In this document: piece after piece, positions 9,109 to 17,814 of the stretch
Numbering within the stretch: position 1 is the first letter of the stretch
Layout: every line of letters starts with the position of its first letter
Assembly (NCBI GenBank): GCA_015055625.1
Contig: SVHU01000005.1
Span: 1 to 64,000 of the forward strand
Direction of reading: 5' to 3'
DNA length: 64,000 nucleotides
Source of the DNA: Clostridiales bacterium
GTDB taxonomy: Bacteria; Bacillota; Clostridia; Christensenellales; Pumilibacteraceae
The notes under the pieces: generated by a model
Seen by the model: only the letters and a program-made list of their open reading frames with translations
Told to the model about the DNA's origin: nothing
Databases searched by the model: none
Made by a program: the position numbers and the translations under genes

Positions 9109-10005
9109 TTATTCTTTATTATCGGTAACTTCGGTTCCGTAGTAGTAAAGAGACATTGTGCCAGGTCCAACGGTTGCTCCAACGATTGGTCCAATGAAGT
9201 TCATGGTGATATCTTCTTCCTTTACTCCAATTTTTTCCATAACCTGAGCTTTAAGATATTCAGCATCTTCAATACAGTCAGCGTGAGCTACAATTACGTC
9301 GGGGAATACTTCGGGACGGTATTCTGTTTTCATTCTCTCAACAAGTCTGTCGATAGACTGCTTTCTGCCCTTAACCTTTTCGATAGCGAAGTTTCTACCC
9401 AACGCATCAGAGATAAGAATGGGCTTAACCTGGAAGAGTCCGCCGAAGAATGCAGAACCTGCAGAAACACGACCTGCTTGCTTTAAGTACTTAAGGTCAG
9501 CTACACAGCAAGTCTGGTGAATGTTAAGCTTGTTTTCTTCAATCCACTTGTGAGCTTCTTCAATGGTAGCGCCCTCAGCTCTCATCTTAGAAAGATGTTT
9601 ACACATAAGGAAAAGTCCGCTACAAGCCATAAGCGAGTCAACGCAAATAATCTTGCTTTCGGGATATTGTTCCATAAGCTCTTTTCCTGCCTGAATACTT
9701 GCTTTAATGGAAGCGGAAAGAGCGGAGGAGCATGCAAGATAAATTATATCTTTGCCCTCTTTAAGCCACTTTTCAAAAGCTTCTTTGTACATAGCCAAAG
9801 TGATCTGAGCAGTCATAATTCTGGAGCCGTTTCTCATTACGTCGTAAAAGCCCTTAGCCGAGCCGTGAACTTCCCAGTCAAGATCTGCGGGATATTCTTT
9901 TCCGTCGTAGTGGTAAATCATTTTTACGTACTCAACGTTGTACTTTTCTCTGTACTCTTTACCCATATCCGAACAAGAGTCGGTTACGATAACATAGTTT
10001 CTCAT
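9109..10005 (-). CDS. fakB: DegV family fatty-acid-binding protein (FakB-like), copy 2
   Basis: The 298-residue paralogue of the next gene starts with IVTDSCSDMG and has SSALSASIK and GRVSAGSAFFGGLFQVKPI in the same places. Ser replaces Thr/Ala at several positions near the ligand loops. Firmicutes often carry two or more FakBs tuned to saturated or unsaturated acyl chains; which is which cannot be told here. AAGGAG lies before the ATG on the minus strand. It sits 36 bases after plsX, so one operon is likely. Confidence 0.9.
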   Translation of the reverse strand: MRNYVIVTDSCSDMGKEYREKYNVEYVKMIYHYDGKEYPADLDWEVHGSAKGFYDVMRNGSRIMTAQITLAMYKEAFEKWLKEGKDIIYLACSSALSASIKASIQAGKELMEQYPESKIICVDSLMACSGLFLMCKHLSKMRAEGATIEEAHKWIEENKLNIHQTCCVADLKYLKQAGRVSAGSAFFGGLFQVKPILISDALGRNFAIEKVKGRKQSIDRLVERMKTEYRPEVFPDVIVAHADCIEDAEYLKAQVMEKIGVKEEDITMNFIGPIVGATVGPGTMSLYYYGTEVTDNKE

Positions 10006-10041
10006 TTTTTAATTTCTCCTTAAAATTTATTTACTAATTTT

Positions 10042-11016
10042 TTATTTAGCAAATCCACATTCTATCATGTGAATTGCTTGTTTAACTGTGTGAACAACGG
10101 TGTCGCTGTTTGCCGAGCCGTGCGCCTTTATTACGGGCTTTCTTACGCCAAGCAATACCGAGCCTCCCGTAGAGTTGAAGTCGAGTTGTGACAAAAGTAA
10201 GTTGAATGCTTTTTTGACCGTTTGCATTTCTTCGGGCGATTTTACGCTCTGCTTAAAGCATGCCATCGCGCGTTTAATAATAGAAATAGCGGTGCCTTCG
10301 ATGGATTTTAACAATACGTTACCTGAAAAACCGTCCGAAACAACTACGTCGTAGTCGCCCGAGATAGTGGTTTTTGCTTCCATATTTCCTATAAAGTTAA
10401 GCGAAGTGTCTTCCTTTAATAGTTTGAATGCCGAAAGTGTAAGAGCGCTTCCTTTACTGTCTTCCGTTCCATTGCTAAGCAAGCCTATTCTTGGATTTTC
10501 CACTCCGTAAACCTTTTTAACGTAGTCGTTTGCGTACTGAGCAAACTTGAGAAGGTGTTCAGGACCGCAGTCTACGTTTGCGCCACAGTCAGCAAGTACC
10601 GCCATACCGCCTTTGTCGGTGGGGAAATGCGTTACGAGTGTAGCTCTGTCGTCTGGCTTGTTGCGTCCTAAAATTAGAATAGAACCTGCAATCAATGCCC
10701 CTGTGCTTCCCGCAGTTATCATAACGGGAATGTCCTTTGTGGTTTTTAGAGTATTTAGCGAAACGATAAGAGAAGATTGTTTTTTCATTAGTACTGCGTT
10801 TACCGATTTATCATTGTTGGTGATTTCATCGGGCGCGTTGATAATTTCAAGACGGAACGAGTCAAACTCCTTATCCTTAAGGCGATTTTCAATTCTTGTC
10901 TTATCTCCGCACGCAATAAGCGTAACGTCCTCGGTTGCGTTTATTGCAAGAGCAAGTCCGTCAATTACGGCGTCGGGATTGTCGCATCCCATAACGTCAA
11001 TAAGAATTTTTTTCAT
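10042..11016 (-). CDS. plsX: Phosphate acyltransferase PlsX
   Basis: The 324-residue protein starts IDVMGCDNPDAVIDG, matching the D-x-MGGDNAP opening of PlsX, and has the later PlsX block GSTGALIAGS...GRNKPDDRA and the VVSDGFSGNVLLK motif. PlsX converts acyl-ACP to acyl phosphate, or the reverse, for glycerolipid synthesis. The second glycine of MGGD is replaced by Cys, a mild variation. It starts 12 bases after fakA, linking it to use of exogenous fatty acids. The usual partners fabD/fabG/acpP are not adjacent. Confidence 0.9.
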   Translation of the reverse strand: MKKILIDVMGCDNPDAVIDGLALAINATEDVTLIACGDKTRIENRLKDKEFDSFRLEIINAPDEITNNDKSVNAVLMKKQSSLIVSLNTLKTTKDIPVMITAGSTGALIAGSILILGRNKPDDRATLVTHFPTDKGGMAVLADCGANVDCGPEHLLKFAQYANDYVKKVYGVENPRIGLLSNGTEDSKGSALTLSAFKLLKEDTSLNFIGNMEAKTTISGDYDVVVSDGFSGNVLLKSIEGTAISIIKRAMACFKQSVKSPEEMQTVKKAFNLLLSQLDFNSTGGSVLLGVRKPVIKAHGSANSDTVVHTVKQAIHMIECGFAK

Positions 11017-11028
11017 GTTTTCTCCGTA

Positions 11029-12696
11029 TTATTCCAAAATGAGAATGTAGTCGTAAACGTCCTGTCCGCCGTCTATCGAATAGAACTCAACGTGAGGATA
11101 TTGCGTTGCAACTATTTTCTCGGTTTTTTCCTTTTCTTCATCAGTTACGTCTTTTCCGTAAACTGCGATAAGGAAGTTTTTGTCTGCGATTTTAAGCTTG
11201 TCTAAAAGCGCAACAACGGTATTGAGCTTGTCTTTGTCTGATACGAGCATTGTTTTGTTAGTAAAGCCAATATAGTTGCCGTTGTCAATTTCTACGCCGT
11301 CGATGTTAGCAGAACGAATGGATGTAGTAACCATACCGGTTACAATATCCGCCATATCCGAAATCATTGTTTTTTCAATTTCGTCAACGTCGTCTGCGGA
11401 GTAATCGAGCATGGAAAGAATGGAGTAAGCTTGTCCAAAGTTCTTGGTTGGGAGTACACGTATGTCGGATTTTGTGTACATTTCCTTGGCTTGCTTTGCT
11501 GCCATAATAATGTTAGAGTTGTTGGGAAGAACGAAAATTACGTCTGCATTACAATCGTCAAACGCTTCGATAAACGTTTCGATAGAGGGGTTGTTGCCTT
11601 GTCCTCCATCAATAACGATATCCGCGCCCATTCCGTAGAATGCCTCGATAAGTCCCTCGCCTGTGCCCACCGTTACAAGACCAAACTTGCGGTGATTAAC
11701 GTTGCGCTTTTTCTTTTTGGGCTTTTCTTCCTTTACGGTTTCGTTGTGCTGAAGAGTCATGTTTTCGATTTTAATCTTCAAAAATTCACCGAACTGCTGG
11801 CAGAACTGCAAAACCTTATAAGGTGTCATAGTATGTACGTGAAGCTTGATAACAGTACCAGTCTTAAACGCTACGATAGAGTCGCCGATAGTGTTAAGGA
11901 AGTCTATAATTGTGTTTACGTCAAATGCTTCCGCATCTGTTTTGCTGTTTTGAAGCTGAAGTAAACATTCGGTGCAGTAGCCGTAAACCATTTCGCTATC
12001 AGCAGTAAACTTGGAAAAGTCAATATCGTTGCCCTTTGTTTCCATAGAACCGTCCGCTTGAATTTCCTGTCCTTCTACTGCGCATTTCATTCCTTTTGCA
12101 ATATATAAAAGTCCTGCTCCGCCACTGTCGATAACGTCAGCCTCTTTAAGTACGGGTAAGAGATCTGGAGTGTGGTCGAGTGATTTTTCCATTTCTTTTA
12201 CGTACGTGTCGAAGTATTCGCCCAGAGTGGAGGACTCGTTGGTGGTGCGTTTTGCAATGTCTGCGGATTCTCTGGCAACGGTAAGAATAGTTCCTTCTAC
12301 CGGCTGAGCAACAGCAGTGTAGGCTTGCTTAACACCCATATTAAAAGCGTTCGCAAGTTCTTCGGTGGTAACGGTTGGGTGTCCTTCTAAAGCTTTTGCC
12401 ATTCCAGCAAAGAGCTGAGAGAGAATTACGCCCGAGTTTCCACGCGCGTTTAACAACATACCGTCTGCAAGAGCCTTAGCTTTTTTCTCTACCGAGTTTT
12501 CGGTTTCTTTCTTAAGTGGACCAATACCGCCCGAAATAGTCATATACATATTGTCGCCGGTGTCGCCGTCGGGAATGGGGAAAACGTTTAGATCGTTTAC
12601 TTCCTGAATGTTAGCCTTAAGATTTCTTGCGCCGTTTTCTACAATATCCGAAAAAAGTTCGCCATCGATTTTCTTTACGTTAGAATTGTCTACCAA
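11029..12696 (-). CDS. fakA: Fatty-acid kinase FakA (DAK2/DhaL-domain)
   Basis: The 555-residue protein has an N-terminal DhaL-like ATP-binding domain with PDGDTGDNM (residues 42-50), NARGNSG (83-89) and DSGGAGLLY. A middle domain follows, and then a C-terminal domain with GEGLIEAFYGMGADIVIDGGQGNNPS, as in FakA/YloV. It phosphorylates fatty acids bound to the FakB proteins encoded in the same operon. The start is a TTG at 12696: AAGGAG is 8 bases upstream and no ATG or GTG fits. The common neighbour Asp23 is not present. The function is well supported by operon and motifs. Confidence 0.92.
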   Translation of the reverse strand: MVDNSNVKKIDGELFSDIVENGARNLKANIQEVNDLNVFPIPDGDTGDNMYMTISGGIGPLKKETENSVEKKAKALADGMLLNARGNSGVILSQLFAGMAKALEGHPTVTTEELANAFNMGVKQAYTAVAQPVEGTILTVARESADIAKRTTNESSTLGEYFDTYVKEMEKSLDHTPDLLPVLKEADVIDSGGAGLLYIAKGMKCAVEGQEIQADGSMETKGNDIDFSKFTADSEMVYGYCTECLLQLQNSKTDAEAFDVNTIIDFLNTIGDSIVAFKTGTVIKLHVHTMTPYKVLQFCQQFGEFLKIKIENMTLQHNETVKEEKPKKKKRNVNHRKFGLVTVGTGEGLIEAFYGMGADIVIDGGQGNNPSIETFIEAFDDCNADVIFVLPNNSNIIMAAKQAKEMYTKSDIRVLPTKNFGQAYSILSMLDYSADDVDEIEKTMISDMADIVTGMVTTSIRSANIDGVEIDNGNYIGFTNKTMLVSDKDKLNTVVALLDKLKIADKNFLIAVYGKDVTDEEKEKTEKIVATQYPHVEFYSIDGGQDVYDYILILE

Positions 12697-12743
12697 AATA
12701 AAATTCTCCTTAAAAAGTATAATTTTTCAGTATTTATGGCGAC

Positions 12744-12752
12744 ATTATAACA
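12744..12752 (-). promoter_or_regulatory. Extended -10 promoter of the fakA operon
   Basis: On the minus strand TGTTATAAT forms an extended -10. The -35 region is poor. A FapR-like operator was looked for and not recognised. Confidence 0.55.
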
Positions 12753-12774
12753 TTTAAATATGAACTGAAACTAA

Positions 12775-12815
12775 ATTATCCCCTACTTTGTCGAAATTTG
12801 TAAGTAGGGGATAAT
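12775..12815 (-). terminator. Terminator after the two-component system
   Basis: A 14-bp stem, ATTATCCCCTACTT (12775-12788)/AAGTAGGGGATAAT (12802-12815), 13-nt loop. It is followed on the minus strand by TTTAGTTT. Confidence 0.75.
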
Positions 12816-12844
12816 TATTTTGTTGAATATGTGGTTTTATTGTT

Positions 12845-13921
12845 TTATGCGTTGTATTTTGGTAAAATCACTGTAAAAGTTGTTTTTTCGTCCGAACTTT
12901 CTACGTTTACTTTGCCGTTGTGAAGATATATAATTCTTGCAACTATGGATAATCCTATTCCGTGTCCCTCTTTGTGTCGCGACGTGTCGCCCTGATAGAA
13001 TTTATTAAAAATTTTAGCAAGGTCTTCGTCTTTGATTTTTTCGCCCGTGTTGGAAATTGATACTGTTATATCGTTTTCGTTTTCGCTGATTGAAATTCCT
13101 ACTTTGCCTCTGTCTTTAGAAAACTTTATCGAATTGTCAATCAGGTTTATCCATACCTGTTTCATAAGATCTTCGTTGGCATAAAGCGTGTGTTCGTCAA
13201 AGTCAAGAGCCAATCTTGTGCGCTTTTTAGTCCATTTTTTCTCTAAAAGCAGTACACACGTTCTGATTTGCTCGGAAAGATTGAAATTGGTTTTGTCCGC
13301 AACTATTTCCTGTTTTTCCAGCTTTGAAAGGTTCAGCATATTTGTGGTCATAGAACTTAGACGTTGAATTTCTTCCTCTATAAGCTCTATGTACTGAATA
13401 CGTTTTTCGTGCGGGAGTTTTTCGTTTTTAAGCAAAGATATCAAACCCGTTACGGACACAAGCGGGGTTTTCACTTCGTGTGAGAAGTTGTTAACAAAAT
13501 CCGAACGCAGTATTTCGGTGTTTTCGAGCTGTGTGGCAAGCGTGTTGAAAGTTTTGGAAAGGTCAGTCGCGCCGTCTACGTATTTACCAAGTGTTATTCT
13601 TGTCGAAAAGTCGCCTTCAGAAAGCTTGGTCATACCAGTTATTAGCGTTCGTACGGGAGTTATTAGTAATTTTCCCAACCACATTGATAGTCCTATTCCC
13701 ATAGCTAGGCAAAAAACGGAGAATGCAATAATCCAAAATAAACCCACAAAACCCTCGTCGGTTATTCCAAGCACTCCTGATTGAATTAGAAAAAAGTTGG
13801 TTATTGTGTACGTTCCAAGCGCAGCAGAAAGAATCGCTGCAACTCCCACTACGAATATGGTTTTTAGATAACGTACTGCGCTTTTGTTGTCAATTTTTCT
13901 TTTTAGTACTGGTTTTTTCAT
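12845..13921 (-). CDS. Sensor histidine kinase with HAMP domain
   Basis: The 358-residue kinase has two membrane helices near residues 20-46 and 58-83, separated by only a dozen residues. It therefore has almost no extracellular sensor and probably senses the membrane or a partner protein. A HAMP linker follows, then HisKA with phospho-acceptor His148 in NFSHEVKTPL. HATPase_c follows with the N box around DNSIKFS, and the G boxes are NTGEKI and GHGIGLS. It overlaps the response-regulator stop by 4 bases (ATGA), so the two are translationally coupled. No adjacent effector genes show what it controls. Confidence 0.92.
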   Translation of the reverse strand: MKKPVLKRKIDNKSAVRYLKTIFVVGVAAILSAALGTYTITNFFLIQSGVLGITDEGFVGLFWIIAFSVFCLAMGIGLSMWLGKLLITPVRTLITGMTKLSEGDFSTRITLGKYVDGATDLSKTFNTLATQLENTEILRSDFVNNFSHEVKTPLVSVTGLISLLKNEKLPHEKRIQYIELIEEEIQRLSSMTTNMLNLSKLEKQEIVADKTNFNLSEQIRTCVLLLEKKWTKKRTRLALDFDEHTLYANEDLMKQVWINLIDNSIKFSKDRGKVGISISENENDITVSISNTGEKIKDEDLAKIFNKFYQGDTSRHKEGHGIGLSIVARIIYLHNGKVNVESSDEKTTFTVILPKYNA

Positions 13922-14592
13922 ACGTTTCTTACCGCCTTATAACCAAGTCCTCTTATGCTCTCAATCTCAAAATCGTCCCATCCGTCAAAGCGTTTCCTGA
14001 GCCTGCCAATATGCACGGTTACCGTTTCCGCGTCCGTTTCGCAGTCTGCGCCCCAAATTTCGTCCATAAGCTGAATACGTGTGAAAATTTTGCCGGGGAA
14101 AGAGAGTAGCTTGTACAAAAGTAAAAATTCCTTTTGCGGAAGTTCTATCGTTTCGCCGTGGCCCTTTACCGTAAAGCTGTCGTAGTCGAGCAGTACGTCG
14201 CCAAACGCGATTTGTCTTTCGCTGATAATTTTATATCTTCTAAGAAGCGCTTTTATGTGAAGAAGTAGCTCTTCTGGATCGATGGGCTTGCTCATAAAGT
14301 CGTCAATGCCCGACATAAACCCTTTTTTTCTATCTTCTGGGAGTTGTTTTGCCGATACCATAAGTACAGGTAAATCCTGATTGAAGTTTCGAAGTTCCTC
14401 GGTAAATTCGTATCCGTCCATTTTGGGCATCATTATATCTACAATAGCAAGGTCTATATGCTCGTTGACCATTACTTCAAATGCGTCCTCGCCGTTTTTT
14501 GCAGTAAAAACGTTGTATTGGTTTGCTTCCAATACTTCTTTCATTACGAATCTGATATTTTTGTCGTCGTCTACAACTAAAATGTTAAACAT
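13918..14592 (-). CDS. OmpR/PhoB-type response regulator
   Basis: The 224-residue protein has a receiver domain with the acidic pocket VVDDD (7-10), phospho-acceptor Asp52 in IVDIMMPKMDG, and a C-terminal winged-helix DNA-binding domain ending in a canonical IESIRGLGYKAV. It partners the histidine kinase downstream. GGGAG lies 7 bases before the ATG. It shares overall design with the second regulator at 17815, but the two are distinct systems. Confidence 0.93.
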   Translation of the reverse strand: MFNILVVDDDKNIRFVMKEVLEANQYNVFTAKNGEDAFEVMVNEHIDLAIVDIMMPKMDGYEFTEELRNFNQDLPVLMVSAKQLPEDRKKGFMSGIDDFMSKPIDPEELLLHIKALLRRYKIISERQIAFGDVLLDYDSFTVKGHGETIELPQKEFLLLYKLLSFPGKIFTRIQLMDEIWGADCETDAETVTVHIGRLRKRFDGWDDFEIESIRGLGYKAVRNV

Positions 14593-14690
14593 AAAAAACT
14601 CCCGTTATTCGTCGCGGAACAATAAAAAATCGATATTATTCTCAAATATTGTACGCGCGTTTTATTTTAGTATTTGTTGTACGTATATCT

Positions 14691-14719
14691 ATTATATAAT
14701 AATCTAAGTTTTTTATCAA
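14691..14719 (-). promoter_or_regulatory. Promoter of the minus-strand two-component system
   Basis: On the minus strand TTGATA (14714-14719), 17 bp, TATAAT (14691-14696). It gives an untranslated leader of about 90 bases. Confidence 0.7.
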
Positions 14720-14789
14720 GCGTAAAAAGGATTTTTGTTAAAATACAAATTATATTCTCTATTTATAATTAAAAAATATCAAAAAACTA

Positions 14790-14818
14790 TTGACAGAAGC
14801 AAAAAAACTTGTTATAAT
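14790..14818 (+). promoter_or_regulatory. Consensus promoter of the TetR gene
   Basis: TTGACA (14790-14795), 17 bp, TATAAT (14813-14818): perfect in both hexamers. It rules out the upstream in-frame TTG at 14790 as a start. Confidence 0.9.
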
Positions 14819-14843
14819 ACTAAAAAGATATCTAAAAAGTATT
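14816..14843. promoter_or_regulatory. Putative TetR self-operator
   Basis: A 28-bp interrupted palindrome, AATACT-N4-AGATATCT-N4-AGTATT, is centred at 14829.5. It overlaps the -10 and start site of the TetR promoter, the usual place for autorepression. The palindrome is seen; regulator binding is inferred. Confidence 0.6.
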
Positions 14844-14882
14844 TTGGTTTGTTTTTTGGCAAATATCCAAAAGGGAGAAGGT

Positions 14883-15563
14883 ATGGCAAATATAGGTCAC
14901 GGAAAAAAATTTGAGGTAGCAAAGGCTAAGCTTTTGCAGTCAGCGATAAAGCTGTTTTTGGAAAAGGGCTATCTTTCTACAAAAATTACGGATATAACCG
15001 GTTTGGCAAAGGTGGACAGTAACGCTGTTGCCAGAGTTTTTGGAGATAAAGAAACTTTAGTGTCCGAGCTTGTAAGCCACGTTCTTAGCACTCAGTTTGA
15101 GATGGCGAGCGAACTTGTTAATGGCAAGAGTGAAGATCCGCTATTTTTATATATAACCGAAACTGTGCTTCAGCTTTATATGTCCGAAAGTAGCGAACAT
15201 ATGCGTGAAATGTATAATATGTCGTATACGTTCGAAAGTTCTAAGACCATTATTTACGAAACCATTACCGGAAAGCTGGAGAAAATCCTTAAAGATTATC
15301 TTCCTGCTTACGACTCCAAGGATTTTTACGAGCTTGAGATTGCGTCGGGCGGAATTATGAGAAGCTTTATTACCGTGCCGTGCGACAGATACTTTACAAT
15401 GAAAAGAAAGGTAGACAAGTATTTAGAGTATATACTTTTACTTTTCAGAGTTCCTAGTGATAAAGCGGAGCAGATAAAGGAATTTGTTTTGCAGTTTGAC
15501 TACGAGTCGCTTGTAGATCAGGTTGTGCAAAGAATTATTAACCGCTTTGATAAAAATAATTGA
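14883..15563 (+). CDS. TetR/AcrR family transcriptional regulator
   Basis: The 226-residue protein has an N-terminal TetR helix-turn-helix (about residues 10-60: SAIKLFLEKGYLSTKITDIT, then a recognition helix, then FGDKETLVSELV). The C-terminal ligand domain matches no family I recognise. It probably represses its own promoter through the palindrome at 14816-14843. The start at ATG 14883 follows AAGGGAGAAGG closely. No efflux pump or enzyme lies next to it in the same unit, so its ligand and targets are unknown. The closest gene downstream has its own promoter. Confidence 0.88.
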   Translation: MANIGHGKKFEVAKAKLLQSAIKLFLEKGYLSTKITDITGLAKVDSNAVARVFGDKETLVSELVSHVLSTQFEMASELVNGKSEDPLFLYITETVLQLYMSESSEHMREMYNMSYTFESSKTIIYETITGKLEKILKDYLPAYDSKDFYELEIASGGIMRSFITVPCDRYFTMKRKVDKYLEYILLLFRVPSDKAEQIKEFVLQFDYESLVDQVVQRIINRFDKNN

Positions 15564-15596
15564 TTTTTCGTTCTCCTAAGAAATATAGTGGAAAAT

Positions 15597-15628
15597 AACC
15601 GTTTGCAATGCGCAGACGGTTCTTTTCT
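15597..15628 (+). terminator. Terminator of the TetR gene
   Basis: Stem AACCGTTTGC/GCAGACGGTT with one G-T pair, followed by TCTTTTC. Confidence 0.75.
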
Positions 15629-15749
15629 ATACTCAGTGATACTTCAGTTGAACGTGGAGTAAATAAGATTTTCCAAACTAAAAACAAAAAAAACTTTCAA
15701 ATGCTGTTAAAATCCAAAAAATTATTAACTTTTACATAAAGAAAGGATA

Positions 15750-15778
15750 TTTACATTAGTATTGTTTGATATTATACT
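15750..15778 (+). promoter_or_regulatory. Promoter of the Gfo/Idh-like gene
   Basis: TTTACA (15750-15755), 17 bp, TATACT (15773-15778). Confidence 0.7.
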
Positions 15779-15826
15779 AGTATCATAAATTAAAATGTAA
15801 TTATGCGTATAGTGGAGGAAAATTAT

Positions 15827-16672
15827 ATGAAAATTATAGGTTTTGCAGATTATTACATTAGCGAGTGGCACGCGGATAACTATCCGTCTTGGATAAAACA
15901 GGCAAACGATGAGATGGGAGCTGACTTTGAGTTTAGGTATATTTGGGCAGAGCTTGACAAGTCGCCAAAAGACGGAATAAGTACTGACGAGTGGTGTGAA
16001 AAACATGGCGCTATTAAGTGTAATAGCTTAAAAGAATTGTGCGAAAAATGCGACCACGTGTTTGTGCTTGCGCCCTCAGACCCGGAAAAACATTTAGAGT
16101 ATGCAAGCGAGGTTCTAAAGTATAAAAACAACACTTATATTGACAAGACTTTTGCTCCCGACTACGCAACGGCAAAACAGATTTTCGATATAGCCAAGCA
16201 AGAGGGGACAAAGTTCTTTTCCTCGTCTGCTCTACGCTATGCAAGCGAGCTTGACGACCTTAGAAACTGCAACGGAGTAATAACTTACGGCGGAGGTTCT
16301 AATTTGGACGAGTACGTTATTCACCAAGCGGAAATGGTAGTAAAAACTATGGGCGCGAAAGCGGAAAAAGTGCGCGTAGAAAAGCAGGGTAAAAACCAAT
16401 ACGTTTGCTCGGTAGCTTTTAAGGACGGAAAGAGCGCTACAATGTTGTTCGATCCTTCCTACGGCTTTGGTATTTGTGCAGAAAAGGAGAATGGACAATC
16501 CGTTTCACGCGCGATAAATTCCGACTTTTTCAAGAGCCTTATTGCTGATATTCTAGCATTTTTCAAAACGGGAGGAACCTCGTTTGATACAAATGAAACG
16601 TTAGAAGTAATAAAGATAAGAGAGGGCGTAGTAAAGGCTAAAAGCAGTCTTGGCGAGTGGATTGAGTTATAG
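15827..16672 (+). CDS. Gfo/Idh/MocA-like oxidoreductase
   Basis: The 281-residue protein resembles the Gfo/Idh/MocA dehydrogenases in its middle: VFVLAPSDPEKHLEYASEVLKY, then YIDKTFAPDYATAKQIFDIA (the D-K-P-like catalytic lysine block) and SSALRYASEL. The N-terminus lacks a clean GxGxxG NAD(P) loop, and the C-terminal domain is short for the family. It may act on a sugar or inositol, or have lost cofactor binding. GTGGAGGAA precedes ATG 15827; the earlier ATG at 15803 lacks such a site. It is transcribed alone from a good promoter. Confidence 0.65.
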   Translation: MKIIGFADYYISEWHADNYPSWIKQANDEMGADFEFRYIWAELDKSPKDGISTDEWCEKHGAIKCNSLKELCEKCDHVFVLAPSDPEKHLEYASEVLKYKNNTYIDKTFAPDYATAKQIFDIAKQEGTKFFSSSALRYASELDDLRNCNGVITYGGGSNLDEYVIHQAEMVVKTMGAKAEKVRVEKQGKNQYVCSVAFKDGKSATMLFDPSYGFGICAEKENGQSVSRAINSDFFKSLIADILAFFKTGGTSFDTNETLEVIKIREGVVKAKSSLGEWIEL

Positions 16673-16735
16673 TGTTTTTACGCAAAACATCAACACGTTT
16701 GTTTGATTTTTTGACAAAATAGCGGAGAAAAACAA

Positions 16736-16951
16736 ATGAAAGAGCTGAAAATTGGCGGAATTTACCGTCATTATAAGGGAAACAGATATAAGGTTATAGG
16801 CGTTGCAAAGCATAGTGAAACGGTGGAAGAAATGGTTGTGTACGAAGCGCTCTATGGTGAGGGTGGACTTTGGGTAAGACCTAAGCAAATGTTTTTGGAA
16901 AACGTAGTAATAAACGGCGAAACGGTAGAACGCTTTAGGCTAGAGGAATAG
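16736..16951 (+). CDS. DUF1653 domain protein
   Basis: The 71-residue protein consists of one DUF1653 domain: GGIYRHYKGNRYKVIGVAKHSET, E-x-x-VVYEALYG, GLWVRPKQMF. Its function is unknown; the small beta fold is common beside hydrolases and NUDIX-type genes in Firmicutes. It ends 2 bases before the HAD phosphatase gene and clearly shares its message. GCGGAGAAA serves as the ribosome site. Confidence 0.85.
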   Translation: MKELKIGGIYRHYKGNRYKVIGVAKHSETVEEMVVYEALYGEGGLWVRPKQMFLENVVINGETVERFRLEE

Positions 16952-16953
16952 TA

Positions 16954-17595
16954 ATGAAAAAAAGTTATATATTTGATTTTGACGGAACTCTTGTAGATTC
17001 TATGCCTTATTGGAGCGAAAAGATGCTCAATATTTTGCGCGTAACAAACATGCCGATACCTGGAGATATAATAAAGATTATTACTCCGCTTGGAGATAAG
17101 GGAACGGCAAAGTATTTTAGAGAAACGCTGGGCGTAAAATTGAGCGAAGAAGAAATGTTTGCGCTTATGGATGAGTATGCTTTACCTAAGTATCGCGACG
17201 AAATTCCTATAAAGAAAGGAGTCAGGGAATATCTGATAAAAAGCAAGGAAAAGGGAATAAGCCTAAACGTGCTTACCGCTTCTCCTCACAAGATGTTAGA
17301 TCCCTGTCTAAAAAGACTTGGAGTGTATGATTTGTTTGATTTCGTGTTCTCGTGCGACGATTTTAATACTACTAAGTCAAACCCTGAAATTTACCTGAAA
17401 ACTTGCGAACGTATTGGCGTAAACGCAACAAATAGTGTGTTTTTTGACGACAATTTACTTGCATGCAAGACTGCAAAAGAAGCGGGACTTAAAGTAGTTG
17501 GCGTATACGATAAGTCGGGTGAAGATTTTGAACGAGAGCTAAAAGAACGTTTTGACGGATATGTAAAAACGTTTGAAAATGCCCCAGAATTTTAG
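16954..17595 (+). CDS. HAD family phosphatase
   Basis: The 213-residue HAD-superfamily hydrolase has all four motifs: FDFDGTLVDS (motif I, nucleophile and acid Asp), LTASP (II), KSNPEIY (III lysine) and FFDDNLLACKTAKEAG (IV). The size and helical cap fit the beta-phosphoglucomutase/phosphoglycolate phosphatase group. The substrate is not identifiable. It is co-transcribed with the DUF1653 gene, with only a 2-base gap. Confidence 0.88.
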   Translation: MKKSYIFDFDGTLVDSMPYWSEKMLNILRVTNMPIPGDIIKIITPLGDKGTAKYFRETLGVKLSEEEMFALMDEYALPKYRDEIPIKKGVREYLIKSKEKGISLNVLTASPHKMLDPCLKRLGVYDLFDFVFSCDDFNTTKSNPEIYLKTCERIGVNATNSVFFDDNLLACKTAKEAGLKVVGVYDKSGEDFERELKERFDGYVKTFENAPEF

Positions 17596-17674
17596 TGAAA
17601 ATTGCGATCTATTTTTGGCGATTGTTTGTGTTTAGTAAATTTTTGTATTCGGTAGTGAGAATAAATATGAAAGG

Positions 17675-17706
17675 AAGTATGCTTGTTTTTTATGAGCATA
17701 CTTTTT
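17675..17706 (+). terminator. Terminator of the DUF1653-HAD operon
   Basis: Stem AAGTATGCT (17675-17683)/AGCATACTT (17695-17703), followed by TTTATAA. Confidence 0.75.
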
Positions 17707-17754
17707 ATAATTGTAAAACTTTTGTAAGTTTGGCTCAATCAGCTATGATTGGGG

Positions 17755-17784
17755 TTGACTTTTGGCTTTTTTGTATATTATACT
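17755..17784 (+). promoter_or_regulatory. Promoter of the second two-component operon
   Basis: TTGACT (17755-17760), 18 bp, TATACT (17779-17784). Confidence 0.65.
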
Positions 17785-17814
17785 TAGTATATAACAATAA
17801 TGGGAGTGTGTGTT

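Noticed and set aside
8944-10023. Two plus-strand frames (180 and 168 codons) opposite the DegV genes
   Set aside because: Phe/Val/Cys-rich antisense shadows of conserved DegV genes. No promoter or ribosome site.
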